NCBI GenBank assembly: GCA_965247585.1
Contig: CBDFHC010000005.1
Span: forward strand, 744,001-808,000
DNA: 64,000 nt
Direction: 5' to 3'
DNA from: CBDFHC01 sp965247585
Lineage (GTDB): Bacteria > Chloroflexota > Dehalococcoidia > Lucifugimonadales > GCA-2712585
The position numbers were made by a program, and so were the translations under genes. Positions 25,608-33,738 of this stretch are shown here, in pieces (position 1 is the stretch's first letter; each line of letters begins with the position of its first letter). The notes under the pieces are model-generated. The model worked only from the letters and a program-made list of their open reading frames with translations. It had not been told where the DNA came from and did no database searches.

Positions 25608-27878
25608 GTGACCACGCAACTGCAACTTTCTCCAAACGCCGAAATAGTCCTCAAGACCCGGTACCTGCTGGGCAGCGAAACGCCTGAAGACCTCTTCTGG
25701 CGGGTGGCTCGCGCCGTGGCGGAGCCTGAAACCGAGAAGGAGCAATGGGCCCAGGTCTTCTTTGACCTGATGGCCTCCTGCCAATTCATGCCCAACTCTC
25801 CCACCCTTTTCAACGCCGGCACCGGCCAGGGCACCCTATCCGCCTGCTTCGTCATCCCCGTGGAAGACACCATGGAAAGCATCATGAAGGCCGCCACCAC
25901 CTCCGCCATGATCCAGAAATTCGGCGGCGGCATAGGCTACGCCTTCTCCAAGCTGCGCTCTCAGGGGACCCCCATCTCCACCACCCACGGCAGGGCCTGC
26001 GGCGCCGTGGCCGTCCTCAAGATGTTCAGCGCCCTCAGCGATATGATCACCCAGGGCGGCAAGCGCCACGGCGCCAACATGGGCATCCTCCACGTCAGTC
26101 ACCCGGAGATCCTGGACTTTATCCACATGAAGGACGGCAACCGGGTAGCGCAGAATTTCAACATCTCCGTGGCGGTCACCGACGACTTCATGAAGGCAGT
26201 GGACGAGGGGAGCGACTGGGACCTGATCGATCCCAACAGTCAGCAGGTTGTGGACACGGTCCCCGCCCGCAAGATCTGGGATGACATCATAGACTCGGCG
26301 TGGGAGACCGGGGATCCGGGCCTCTATTTCATAGACGAAGCCAACCGGGACAACCCAACACCCCACCTGGGCGACCTGGACAGCACCAACCCCTGCGGCG
26401 AAGTGCCGCTGCTGGCCTTCGAAGCCTGCAACCTGGGCTCCATCAACCTGGCCAAATTCGCCAACGGCGGGGCCTTTGACTTTGACGGCTTGGCTGACGT
26501 CACCCGCAGCGCCACCCGATTCCTGGACAACGTGGTCACCATCAACTCCTTCCCCATCCAGGAAGTCAAAGACGCGGTGGACAAAACGCGGAAGATCGGC
26601 CTGGGCATCATGGGCTGGCACGACGCCCTGGTTAAGCTGGGCATCACCTTCGAATCGCCCCGGGCGCTGGAGCTGGCCGACGAGGTTATGGCACTCATCA
26701 ACCGCGTCGCCCGCGATACGTCCATCGAGCTCGCCCGGGAGCGTGGCCCCTACCCCGAGTGCCGTGAGGCCGTGCCCATCCGAAACGCCACCCGCACCTG
26801 CATCGCGCCCACCGGCAGCATCAGCGTCATCGCCGGGGCCTCCAGCGGCATCGAGCCAATCTTCGCCCTCGCCTTCGTCAAGAACGTCCTGGACGGAAAG
26901 CAGCTCCGGGAGGTGAACCCCTACTTTGAGGAGACGGCAAAGCAGCGCGGCTTCTACAGCGAGGACCTGATGGCCGAGATTGCCCGCACCGGCTCCATCC
27001 AGGGGATTGACGCCGTGCCGGATGACGTGAAGGCCCTCTTTAAGACCTCCCTGGAGATTGACTACCAGACCCACGTGGATATGCAGGCGTCGTTCCAGGG
27101 TCATACGGACTTGGCGGTGAGCAAGACCATTAACATGCCCAACGCCGCCGTGAAAGAGGACGTGGAGCAGGCCTACCGCAAAGCCTACGCCGCCCGCTGC
27201 AAAGGGATAACCATCTACCGTGACGGCTCAAAGCCCACCCAGGTGCTGGAGGTGCCCGCCCAGAAGTCTGAGGATACTGAGAAACCCCAGGAAGCTAAGC
27301 GGGGACTCACACCCAGGGTGCGCCCCCACCAGATGGTCGGTATCACTGAAAGGGTTCGCACCGGCCACGGCAACATGTACGTAACCATCAACTTTGACGA
27401 CGAGAATAAACCTTTCGAGGTGTTCTCCACCTTGGGCAAGGCCGGCGGCTGCGAGTCCGCCAGCCTGGAGGCCATCTCACGGCTCATCTCGCTGGCGCTG
27501 CGCTCCGGCGTGGATCCCAAGACCATCGCCGAGCAGGTCCGCGGCATCACCTGCGTGCCCGCCTGGGACGAGGGTGTCCTGGTAGGTTCCCCGGCGGACG
27601 CCGTGGCCCTGGCCATGGAGCGCCACATCACCGGCTCCGCCCGCGGCGAACGGTGGGGCGGCTACGCCGCCCAGCTAAAGCTGAACACTGATACCAAGGA
27701 GATGTCCAGCCCCACCAGGCCTACCACGAGAAACGGCAATGGGAACGGTAATGGAAACGGTTCCAGCGCCTCCCACGGCCACGGCGCTGGGGTGCGCTGC
27801 CCGGACTGCAACACCGAGCTGGTCTTCCAGGAAGGCTGCCTCGCCTGCCTCTCCTGCGGGTGGAACCGCTGCGAGTGA
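25608..27878 (+). CDS. nrdJ: Adenosylcobalamin-dependent (class II) ribonucleotide reductase
   Basis: The 756-residue enzyme reduces ribonucleotides to deoxyribonucleotides using a B12-generated thiyl radical. Diagnostic segments are NSPTLFNAG (63-71), redox Cys80 in SACFVIPVED, and KFGGGIGYAFSKLRSQG. Cys263 and Glu265 lie in NPCGE, the thiyl-radical cysteine and catalytic glutamate, and CIAPTGSIS is also present. A TSCPD-type domain lies near 600-690 (GHGNMYVTINFDDENKPFEV). After an Asn-Gly dipeptide run the C-terminus holds a CPDC...CLSCGWNRC motif that may relay electrons. The start is GTG 25608 after AGAGAGG. Confidence 0.95.
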   Translation: MTTQLQLSPNAEIVLKTRYLLGSETPEDLFWRVARAVAEPETEKEQWAQVFFDLMASCQFMPNSPTLFNAGTGQGTLSACFVIPVEDTMESIMKAATTSAMIQKFGGGIGYAFSKLRSQGTPISTTHGRACGAVAVLKMFSALSDMITQGGKRHGANMGILHVSHPEILDFIHMKDGNRVAQNFNISVAVTDDFMKAVDEGSDWDLIDPNSQQVVDTVPARKIWDDIIDSAWETGDPGLYFIDEANRDNPTPHLGDLDSTNPCGEVPLLAFEACNLGSINLAKFANGGAFDFDGLADVTRSATRFLDNVVTINSFPIQEVKDAVDKTRKIGLGIMGWHDALVKLGITFESPRALELADEVMALINRVARDTSIELARERGPYPECREAVPIRNATRTCIAPTGSISVIAGASSGIEPIFALAFVKNVLDGKQLREVNPYFEETAKQRGFYSEDLMAEIARTGSIQGIDAVPDDVKALFKTSLEIDYQTHVDMQASFQGHTDLAVSKTINMPNAAVKEDVEQAYRKAYAARCKGITIYRDGSKPTQVLEVPAQKSEDTEKPQEAKRGLTPRVRPHQMVGITERVRTGHGNMYVTINFDDENKPFEVFSTLGKAGGCESASLEAISRLISLALRSGVDPKTIAEQVRGITCVPAWDEGVLVGSPADAVALAMERHITGSARGERWGGYAAQLKLNTDTKEMSSPTRPTTRNGNGNGNGNGSSASHGHGAGVRCPDCNTELVFQEGCLACLSCGWNRCE

Positions 27879-27946
27879 CCGATTTCTCTCTCCTCCCTTC
27901 AGGAGGAGAGTCCGATTCTTAAAAGATAACACCCTCCTAGTGGCGG

Positions 27947-27992
27947 GGCCCCCGGGACTTGTGCGACGCTAGTCTCGGGGGCCTTTCTTTTA
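27947..27992 (+). terminator. Intrinsic terminator after nrdJ
   Basis: GGCCCCCGGGACT pairs with AGTCTCGGGGGCC (one G-T wobble) around an 11-base loop, followed by TTTCTTTTA. It lies about 70 bases after the nrdJ stop and ends the nrdR-nrdJ operon. Confidence 0.85.
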
Positions 27993-28057
27993 TCGTGGCC
28001 CACCGAACAAAGGGGATAGATTACAGGCGCACTTCTTTCCAGTGAGCTGGGGGCCGG

Positions 28058-28369
28058 TCACACGCCCTCGTTTCTTGCTAGGACCTTGACCTCACTTTCC
28101 AGTCGGTCACCAAGCCGGTCCTTCACCACCTCCAGGTCGTGCTCGGCCTGAAGATTTAGCCAAAACCGGTCGGAAGTGGTGAAATACCGAGAGAGCCGTA
28201 GTGCGGTATCGGCGGTTATAGCACGCTTGCCGTGAACAATCTCATTAATGCGCCTGGGCGGCACACCAATCTCCTTGGCCAGACGGTACTGGCTGATTCC
28301 CAAGGGCGTCAAAAACTCTTCAAACAGAACTTCGCCAGGGTGCACCGGCGCGAGTTTTACATTAGTCAT
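28058..28369 (-). CDS. higA: HigA-family antitoxin
   Basis: A 103-residue HTH-XRE protein of the HigA/VapI type. PVHPGEVLFEEFLTPLGISQ leads into the HTH (QYRLAKEIGVPPRRINEIVH, GKRAITADTALRLSRYF). The C-terminal FWLNLQAEHDLEVVKDRL segment is the family signature. It neutralises HigB and represses its own operon. ATG 28369 has GAGAGG 8 bases upstream and lies 13 bases after the toxin stop. The toxin-first order is usual for higBA. Confidence 0.92.
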   Translation of the reverse strand: MTNVKLAPVHPGEVLFEEFLTPLGISQYRLAKEIGVPPRRINEIVHGKRAITADTALRLSRYFTTSDRFWLNLQAEHDLEVVKDRLGDRLESEVKVLARNEGV

Positions 28370-28382
28370 CCCAACTGCCTCT

Positions 28383-28664
28383 CTAATGATAATCCACAAT
28401 CTCTACGTCGTGAGCATCCCCTTCGCTCCAATGGAAGCAGACCCTCCACTGGTCATTGATCCTAATGCTATATTGACCTTCCCGGTCCCCAGACAGCCTT
28501 TCCAGCCGGTTGCCCGGCGGAACGCTCAAGTCGTGGAGCGACACCGCCGCATTCAGGATGACCAGCTTTCGTTGGGCGCTACGCTGGACGTCACTCGGGA
28601 GCCTCCGCAGCCTCTCTCTGAAAAACACCCTTCTCGCGTCCCTGTTGCGGAAGCTCCTGATCAC
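28383..28664 (-). CDS. higB: HigB-family toxin (RelE-like mRNA interferase)
   Basis: A 93-residue toxin. VIRSFRNRDARRVFFRERLR, LPPD-like LPSDVQRSAQRKLVIL, VPPGNRLERLSGDREGQYSI and RINDQWRVCFHW are the hallmarks of HigB, which cleaves mRNA on the ribosome. GTG 28664 gives the standard length. The frame is open a further 27 codons upstream, but that stretch is a module G repeat and not coding. No strong ribosome site precedes the GTG. Confidence 0.92.
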   Translation of the reverse strand: MIRSFRNRDARRVFFRERLRRLPSDVQRSAQRKLVILNAAVSLHDLSVPPGNRLERLSGDREGQYSIRINDQWRVCFHWSEGDAHDVEIVDYH

Positions 28665-28694
28665 CCGTCTATGATAACGCCACGCGTTATTATC

Positions 28695-28910
28695 ATCAAC
28701 CGGCGATGCCCATCGCCACGGCTGATTCCCCAGAAAATATCCCACTCGCCACTTCTATCACCTGTTAGCCAGGAGGGTGCAGGGAACCCGGGTTCCCTGC
28801 CGGGAGTCTGAGGGTGTCCCTCAGAATCTTAAATTAAACCTTTCGCGGTGGACGGGTTGGAACCACCAACCTTCGATTTATAGCCCTTTGCCCTGGTAAC
28901 ACCATCGCCC
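28695..28910. repeat. Mosaic intergenic repeat (modules G and A)
   Basis: CATCGCCACGGCTGATTCCCC (module G) runs into the upstream region of higB. A clean module A follows: GGGAACCCGGGTTCCC at 28782 and the CTGAGGGTGTCCCTCAG hairpin, then its tail with GGTTGGAACCACCAACC. Bases 28746-29038 otherwise contain only the pdxA promoter region. Confidence 0.85.
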
Positions 28911-29000
28911 TAGCTGACCAGCGCCCACCTGCTCCCCTCAAAAGAGAGCTCCCAAATAACGCCCTGCATTTGCGGAAAGCGGGCCTGGAGGATTCCCCCA

Positions 29001-29010
29001 GTGATATAAT
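29001..29010 (+). promoter_or_regulatory. Extended -10 promoter of pdxA
   Basis: GTGATATAAT contains a consensus TATAAT (29005-29010) preceded by TGA, an extended -10 element. No good -35 is seen, as is usual for extended -10 promoters. It lies 29 bases before the ATG. Confidence 0.65.
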
Positions 29011-29038
29011 CCCCCCAACCTGAGAGAGCGCTAGAAAC

Positions 29039-30055
29039 ATGACCCTTCGGGACCTTCCCACCATCGCCCTCACCATGGGAGACCCTTGCGGCATCGGCCC
29101 TGAGGTCATAGCCAGGGCGCTGGCCGAAGAAGCCGTGCGAAGTTGGTGCCGCCCCATCGTTGTGGGCAGCTCCTTCGCCATGCAACAGGCCGTAGAGATC
29201 ACCGGCGTGCCGCTGGTTGTGGAGCGCGCCGACCTGACCAACGGCTCGGCTGCCAGACCTGGCTCTATTGCCGTGCTAGACCCGGGCAACCTGGACCCCG
29301 AGTTGATCACAGTCGGCCGGATTTCGCCCCAGTGTGGTAAAGCGGCCATGGAGTGGGTGACCCGCGCTGCGGAGCTGGCCCTTGAGGGGAAAGTGCAGGC
29401 GCTGGCCACCGCGCCGGTTAACAAAGAGGCCGCCAGCCTGGCGGGCTACAAGGCCATCGGCCACATGGAGCTGCTACAAGAGATCTCGGGCGCCAAGAAC
29501 GTGGCCACCATGCTCATGTCCGGCGGCCTGCGAGTGGTGCACCTCACCACGCACCGCTCCTTGAGGGTCGCCTGTGATTACGTCACCCGGGAGCGGGTGC
29601 TGTCCATGCTGGAGCTGACCCACGGCGCCTTCCTGGACTGGGGCTTCCCTCAGCCGCGGATAGCCGCCGCCGCGCTGAACCCTCACGCCAGCGACGGCGG
29701 TCTGTTGGGCGCCGAGGAAGCGGAAGCCATCGCCCCGGCGGTGGAGGACGCCAGGGCTAAAGGTATCAACGCCACCGGCCCCATACCGGCGGACATTGTC
29801 TTTCACCAGGCCATCCACGGCGGCTACGACGTCGTATTAGCTATGTACCATGATCAAGGGCACATTCCCATCAAGGTCCACGGTTTTGAGCGGAGCGTCA
29901 GCGTCAACATGGGACTGCCCTTCGTCCGAACATCGGTCGACCACGGCACGGCCTTCGATATCGCCGGTAAGGGGAAGGCGGACCACCTCAGCATGCTGGA
30001 AGCCATACGGGCCGCCGCGGCGCTATGCACCGGAAAGGGTCTAACCGGCCTGTGA
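29039..30055 (+). CDS. pdxA: 4-hydroxythreonine-4-phosphate dehydrogenase family protein
   Basis: A 338-residue metal- and NAD-dependent dehydrogenase of the PdxA family, which acts in the DXP-dependent vitamin B6 pathway. The markers are TMGDPCGIGPEVIARAL, ATAPVNKEA, KAIGHMELLQEI, LNPHASDGGLLGAEE and PADIVFHQAIHGGYDVVLAM. YHDQGHIPIKVHGFERSVS follows, with the metal-ligand histidines, and then TSVDHGTAFDIAGKG. PdxA2-type enzymes acting on threonate/erythronate phosphates share these motifs, so the substrate is not certain. No other B6 genes lie nearby. Confidence 0.9.
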   Translation: MTLRDLPTIALTMGDPCGIGPEVIARALAEEAVRSWCRPIVVGSSFAMQQAVEITGVPLVVERADLTNGSAARPGSIAVLDPGNLDPELITVGRISPQCGKAAMEWVTRAAELALEGKVQALATAPVNKEAASLAGYKAIGHMELLQEISGAKNVATMLMSGGLRVVHLTTHRSLRVACDYVTRERVLSMLELTHGAFLDWGFPQPRIAAAALNPHASDGGLLGAEEAEAIAPAVEDARAKGINATGPIPADIVFHQAIHGGYDVVLAMYHDQGHIPIKVHGFERSVSVNMGLPFVRTSVDHGTAFDIAGKGKADHLSMLEAIRAAAALCTGKGLTGL

Positions 30056-30081
30056 TACAGCCCTGGCCCCAAAGTTCGCGG

Positions 30082-30090
30082 TGCTATAAT
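30082..30090 (+). promoter_or_regulatory. Extended -10 promoter of proC
   Basis: TGCTATAAT contains TATAAT (30085-30090) with TGC in front, an extended -10 element 30 bases before the proC ATG. It resembles the pdxA promoter 1 kb upstream. Confidence 0.6.
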
Positions 30091-30119
30091 CCTGAAAACC
30101 CGCCTTTGATTCTAATCTC

Positions 30120-30923
30120 ATGAAGCTGGCATTCATCGGGGGCGGCGCCATGGCCGAGGCCATCATCAACGGCGTCCTCACCACCTCTCTGGCGCAACCC
30201 CAAGAGATATCGGTTTCCGATATCGTCGAATCGCGATGCCGCTATCTGACCGACCGGTACCGCGTCTTCGCCACCACCCAGAACGCCAAGGTGCTAAAGG
30301 AGGCCGATCTGCTGGTCCTGGCGGTTAAGCCCCAGAACCTGTCCGAGGTTGCCGAGGAGTTGCACGGCGCCTTGGACGACCGCCTGACGGTGCTGTCCAT
30401 CATCGCTGGGGCGCGCATGTCTACCCTAACCGAGAGCCTGGGCCACCAGGCGGTCATCCGCGTGATGCCCAACACCCCGGCGCAGGTCGGCGCCGGTATG
30501 AGCGTCTGGCTCTGCGCCCCCTCCGTCCCGCCCGGCGCCGCCACCCAGGCGAAGGCGGTCCTCGGCACCCTGGGCCAGGAAGTCCGCGTGGACAACGAAC
30601 GCTACATCGACATGGCCACGGCCCTCAGCGCCAGCGGTCCCGCCTACGTCTTCCACTTCATCGAGTCGCTGATTGAGGCCGGGGTCTACCTGGGCCTGCC
30701 CCGGGAAATGTCGCGCACCCTCACGCTTCAGACCGTGCTGGGCAGCACTCGCCTGGCCATGGAGTCCGGCAAGCACCCGGCGGAGCTGAAGGACATGGTC
30801 ACCTCGCCGGGCGGCACCACGGCCGAGGCGCTGCTGGCCCTGGAGGATGGAAAGTTCCGCTCCACCGTTATCAACGCCGTGGCGGCCGCCTATCGGAAGT
30901 CCGTCTCCTTGGGCGAAAAGTAG
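30120..30923 (+). CDS. proC: Pyrroline-5-carboxylate reductase
   Basis: A 267-residue NAD(P)H-dependent enzyme catalysing the last step of proline synthesis. The N-terminal Rossmann loop is LAFIGGGAMAEAIINGVL, followed by LLVLAVKPQNLSEV and AVIRVMPNTPAQVGAGMSVW. The C-terminal dimerisation domain has ALSASGPAYVFHFIESLIEA and ELKDMVTSPGGTTAEALLAL. Usual length is about 270. It starts 65 bases after pdxA with its own promoter and is followed 12 bases later by a yggT gene. Confidence 0.95.
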   Translation: MKLAFIGGGAMAEAIINGVLTTSLAQPQEISVSDIVESRCRYLTDRYRVFATTQNAKVLKEADLLVLAVKPQNLSEVAEELHGALDDRLTVLSIIAGARMSTLTESLGHQAVIRVMPNTPAQVGAGMSVWLCAPSVPPGAATQAKAVLGTLGQEVRVDNERYIDMATALSASGPAYVFHFIESLIEAGVYLGLPREMSRTLTLQTVLGSTRLAMESGKHPAELKDMVTSPGGTTAEALLALEDGKFRSTVINAVAAAYRKSVSLGEK

Positions 30924-30935
30924 GCGGTGTAGACA

Positions 30936-31184
30936 ATGGTTGACATCATAGTCATCGTGCTCCGATTCCTCATGTTCGCCATCTTTGCCAGGGTGATCGT
31001 TTCCTGGATAGCTCCCCAGAGCGGAACTAACAACCCCATCGTTCAAGTCATCTATCAGATCACCGATCCCATCCTGATGCCATTCCGCCGAATCCTTCCC
31101 CGGATCGGAATGTTTGACTTCACCCCCATGTTCGCCATGATCACCATCGTCGTAATCATGCGAGTCCTTGAGTCGGCGGATTGA
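30936..31184 (+). CDS. YggT family membrane protein
   Basis: An 82-residue protein with two hydrophobic helices, VDIIVIVLRFLMFAIFARVI and FDFTPMFAMITIVVIMRVL. Between them is the family segment ISWIAPQSGTNNPIVQVIYQ-ITDPILMPFRRILPRIG. YggT proteins are commonly linked to proC and cell-division genes and are implicated in membrane/osmotic functions, but their biochemical role is unclear. It directly follows proC and is probably co-transcribed. Confidence 0.9.
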   Translation: MVDIIVIVLRFLMFAIFARVIVSWIAPQSGTNNPIVQVIYQITDPILMPFRRILPRIGMFDFTPMFAMITIVVIMRVLESAD

Positions 31185-31238
31185 CTACTACCAGGACGCG
31201 GCATAAAATTTCATCCACTTTAGGGGAGTGAGTTGGCT

Positions 31239-31586
31239 ATGTACCAGAAAGAGTTGCTGAAAGGCAATACGGAAACCTTACTCCTTTCGCTTCTTTCCGA
31301 CGAATCCATGCACGGCTACCGGATCGTCAAGGAGATTGACCGGCGTAGCAGCGGCTACTTCCAGTTCAAGGAAGGTACGCTCTATCCCGCGCTGCACCGG
31401 CTGGAGGCCGCGGCGCTTCTCCAGGGCCACTGGGGCGAAGGCTCCACTGGCACGGCAAGGCGCTACTACACCGTCACCGCCAAAGGGCAAGAGGTCCTGG
31501 CCGAGCGGCTGGCCGAGTGGCGCAAGTTTACCCGCGCCGTCAACCTAATCATGCCCGCCTGGGCTACCCAGGCCGCGGCTGGCTAG
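31239..31586 (+). CDS. PadR-family transcriptional regulator
   Basis: A 115-residue winged-helix repressor. LLSLLSDESMHGYRIVKEID, QFKEGTLYPALHRLEAAALL and GTARRYYTVTAKGQEVLAER are the PadR core. The start is taken as ATG 31239 because TAGGGGAG ends 10 bases before it. An in-frame TTG at 31233 is the alternative. The following gene encodes a membrane protein with a HAAS/DUF1700-like N-terminus. Such pairs are widespread, and the regulator usually controls its partner. Confidence 0.9.
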   Translation: MYQKELLKGNTETLLLSLLSDESMHGYRIVKEIDRRSSGYFQFKEGTLYPALHRLEAAALLQGHWGEGSTGTARRYYTVTAKGQEVLAERLAEWRKFTRAVNLIMPAWATQAAAG

Positions 31587-31591
31587 ACCCC

Positions 31592-32596
31592 ATGGACGCC
31601 CCAAGGGACAGCTACATCAGCAATTTGGCCCGCCGGCTAAGGCTGGAGCCCGGCACCAACCACGATATTCTCCGCGAGTTGCAAGGTCACATGGACGAAC
31701 GGGTGATGGAGCTGGAGTCTCAGGGCTTCACTAGCGCCGAAGCGCACCGAATCGCCGCGCAAGACCTGGGTAGCGAGGACGCGGTGGCCAGCGGCATGTA
31801 TTCGGTCCATAGCAGGGAGAGTTGGAAGGTCATCCTGGTGGCAACCCTCCCGCATCTACTGCTGGCGGCGCTCTTCGCCCTCCATCTCTGGACCTCCATG
31901 CTGGTTATGATCGTCGCGCTGGCGGTGTTCACCTTTGTTGCTTACAGGGGTTGGCGCACGGGCCGGGCCCGGTGGGCCTACTCCTGGATGGGCTACTCGC
32001 TGGCGGCGCCCACCATCTCGTGGCTCATGTCACTGATGGCCTTGGGCTATGCCGGCTGGACCTTTGCCACCACCGGCAACCTGCCCTTCGGATTGCCGCT
32101 GCTGATATTCTTGATTGTCTATCTGCCACTTAGCCTCTGGATTGTGGCGTCTGTCACCCTGAGGGTTGTGCGGCGTGACTGGCTCCTTGCCTCCCTCACC
32201 GCGCTCCCCTTTCCCTTCCTGACCACCTGGATACTCTTCCTCAACTGGGAAGGAGGCCTCTGGGCCGGGTCCGCCAAAGTCCAGGAGAGTGATAGTGACC
32301 GGGCCCTGGTGTTCCTGGCGCTGGCCGTCACCACCGCAGTTTTCTTCAAGGTGGGGCGCCGTCTGGTCCAAATTGGCCTGCTAACTCTCTCTACGGCGCT
32401 CCTGGTCGTGTTCACCGTGGTGGCCATACCCCTCAGCTTTGGCGTCCTGGCGGCTATCCTGGTGAGCCTGGCATCGGTGGCGTTCCTTCTCAGTCCGGCC
32501 ATTCTGGAGGCCCGATTGGCGAAACGTTCTCCGCCACACCCCGCGATGCCGGACAACGGAGAGGTTGTGACCCATTGGTTCAGCAGCGCCGGGTAA
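31592..32596 (+). CDS. Multi-pass membrane protein with DUF1700/HAAS-like N-terminus
   Basis: A 334-residue protein. The N-terminal cytosolic segment (YISNLARRLRLEPGTNHDIL, RELQGHMDERVMELESQGFT, SAEAHRIAAQDLG) is typical of the alpha-helical domain found next to PadR regulators. About eight hydrophobic helices follow from residue 80 on. No catalytic motif is seen, and a sensing or permease-like role is only a guess. It begins 5 bases after the padR stop, and its last 22 bases overlap the next gene. Confidence 0.75.
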   Translation: MDAPRDSYISNLARRLRLEPGTNHDILRELQGHMDERVMELESQGFTSAEAHRIAAQDLGSEDAVASGMYSVHSRESWKVILVATLPHLLLAALFALHLWTSMLVMIVALAVFTFVAYRGWRTGRARWAYSWMGYSLAAPTISWLMSLMALGYAGWTFATTGNLPFGLPLLIFLIVYLPLSLWIVASVTLRVVRRDWLLASLTALPFPFLTTWILFLNWEGGLWAGSAKVQESDSDRALVFLALAVTTAVFFKVGRRLVQIGLLTLSTALLVVFTVVAIPLSFGVLAAILVSLASVAFLLSPAILEARLAKRSPPHPAMPDNGEVVTHWFSSAG

Positions 32597-33444
32597 CCGT
32601 AGTAGTCGACAGCAGTAGCTGCCTGCCCCAGGACCTGCAACAAGCCTCCGGCATCATCGTCGTACCCCACCAGCTCATTACCAACGATCGCGTATATCGT
32701 GACGGCGTTGACATCCAGCCGGGGGAGTTCTACCAGCTACAACAGAACAACGGCAGCCGGACCACCACCTCGGCGCCCGCCCCACAAGCCTTCCTCGACG
32801 CCTTTCAGCAGGCGGGCGAAGGCGGCAATGATGTACTCTGCCTCACGGTGTCGCCACGGTTTAGCGCCGCCACCCTGGACTCGGCCTGCATCGCCATGCG
32901 AATGGCCCAGGAGCAGGACTCCGGCCAGCAGATCAGCGTCATGGACAGCCAGGCCGCCGCGGGCGCCGAAGGCTTCATCGCGTTGGAGGCGGCCCGCTCG
33001 GCAAGCCGCGGCGCCACGCTTCAGGAGCTGGAAGAAAGCACCCAGCGGCTGATACCCCGGGTACACCTCCTGGCCTTCCTGGACACGCTGCACTACCTGG
33101 GCCGGAGCGGGAAGATAACCAAGGTCAAGGCCTGGGCCGGCTCGCTGCTGGGCCTCAAACCGCTCACCGAGTTGAGTCACGGCGAGGCGCGGCTGGTCTC
33201 CAAGCCCCGCAGCAAAGCCAAGGCCATGGTGCAACTCTTCGGGGTGGCACAGGAGCGGATGGGCCAAAGTCCCGCGCACGTTAACGTGATGCACGCCAAC
33301 GCTCCGGACGACGCCGCGAAGCTGCGCCAAAGGGTCGAAAGCACCCTCAACTGCCGCGAGATCTTCGTCAGCGAGTTCACCCCCGTCATGGGAGCGCACA
33401 CCGGCCCCGGCGTCCTGGGCCTCGCCTTTTACGCCGACGCCTAA
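32575..33444 (+). CDS. DegV family fatty-acid-binding protein
   Basis: A 289-residue protein beginning VTVVVDSSSCLPQDLQQASG, the DegV N-terminal signature. YRDGVDIQPGEFYQ, TTSAPAPQAFLDAF, VLCLTVSPRFSAATLDSACI, LLAFLDTLHYLGRSGKITKV and GLKPLTELSHGEARLVSKPRS are also characteristic. Members bind a fatty acid and include FakB subunits, which present it to a fatty-acid kinase. No fakA is in the window. It probably starts at TTG 32575, inside the end of the membrane-protein gene, with GGAGAGG 10 bases upstream. Confidence 0.88.
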   Translation: MVQQRRVTVVVDSSSCLPQDLQQASGIIVVPHQLITNDRVYRDGVDIQPGEFYQLQQNNGSRTTTSAPAPQAFLDAFQQAGEGGNDVLCLTVSPRFSAATLDSACIAMRMAQEQDSGQQISVMDSQAAAGAEGFIALEAARSASRGATLQELEESTQRLIPRVHLLAFLDTLHYLGRSGKITKVKAWAGSLLGLKPLTELSHGEARLVSKPRSKAKAMVQLFGVAQERMGQSPAHVNVMHANAPDDAAKLRQRVESTLNCREIFVSEFTPVMGAHTGPGVLGLAFYADA

Positions 33445-33554
33445 AGCCCCTCCACCCCGGAGTCACATTGCATACTCGTCCCTGGATAGGGCAGAGTGCA
33501 TGTATTATTATTGCCAGGTTTATAGAACAGTCCGCATTTCAATCTGCAGCCACA

Positions 33555-33680
33555 CAGGAAGGTGCAGGGAACCTAGGTTCCCTGCCGGGAGTCTGAGGGT
33601 GTCCCTCAGAAATAGTTTCTCTCCCCCTAACGAGGGGGAGATTCAGAGGGGGTGCGCCCAACTTCCGATTTGGAGTCCGT
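33555..33680. repeat. Mosaic intergenic repeat (modules A and H)
   Basis: GGGAACCTAGGTTCCC at 33567 and the CTGAGGGTGTCCCTCAG hairpin are followed by the purine tract CGAGGGGGAGATTCAGAGGG with GTGCGCCC and TTCCGATTTG (module H). The rest of 33445-33738 has no gene. Confidence 0.85.
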
Positions 33681-33738
33681 TGCTCAAACCATCCCAATAG
33701 CGAAAGACTATTCCCCAACAACAAGGAGGACTAACCCC

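Noticed and set aside
25836..27104. Minus-strand ORF of 422 codons inside nrdJ
   Set aside because: Antisense shadow of nrdJ. Gly/Asp/Val-rich with no recognisable motif.
28665..28745. N-terminal extension of HigB
   Set aside because: These codons are a copy of repeat module G, and HigB homologues start at the IRSF segment after GTG 28664.
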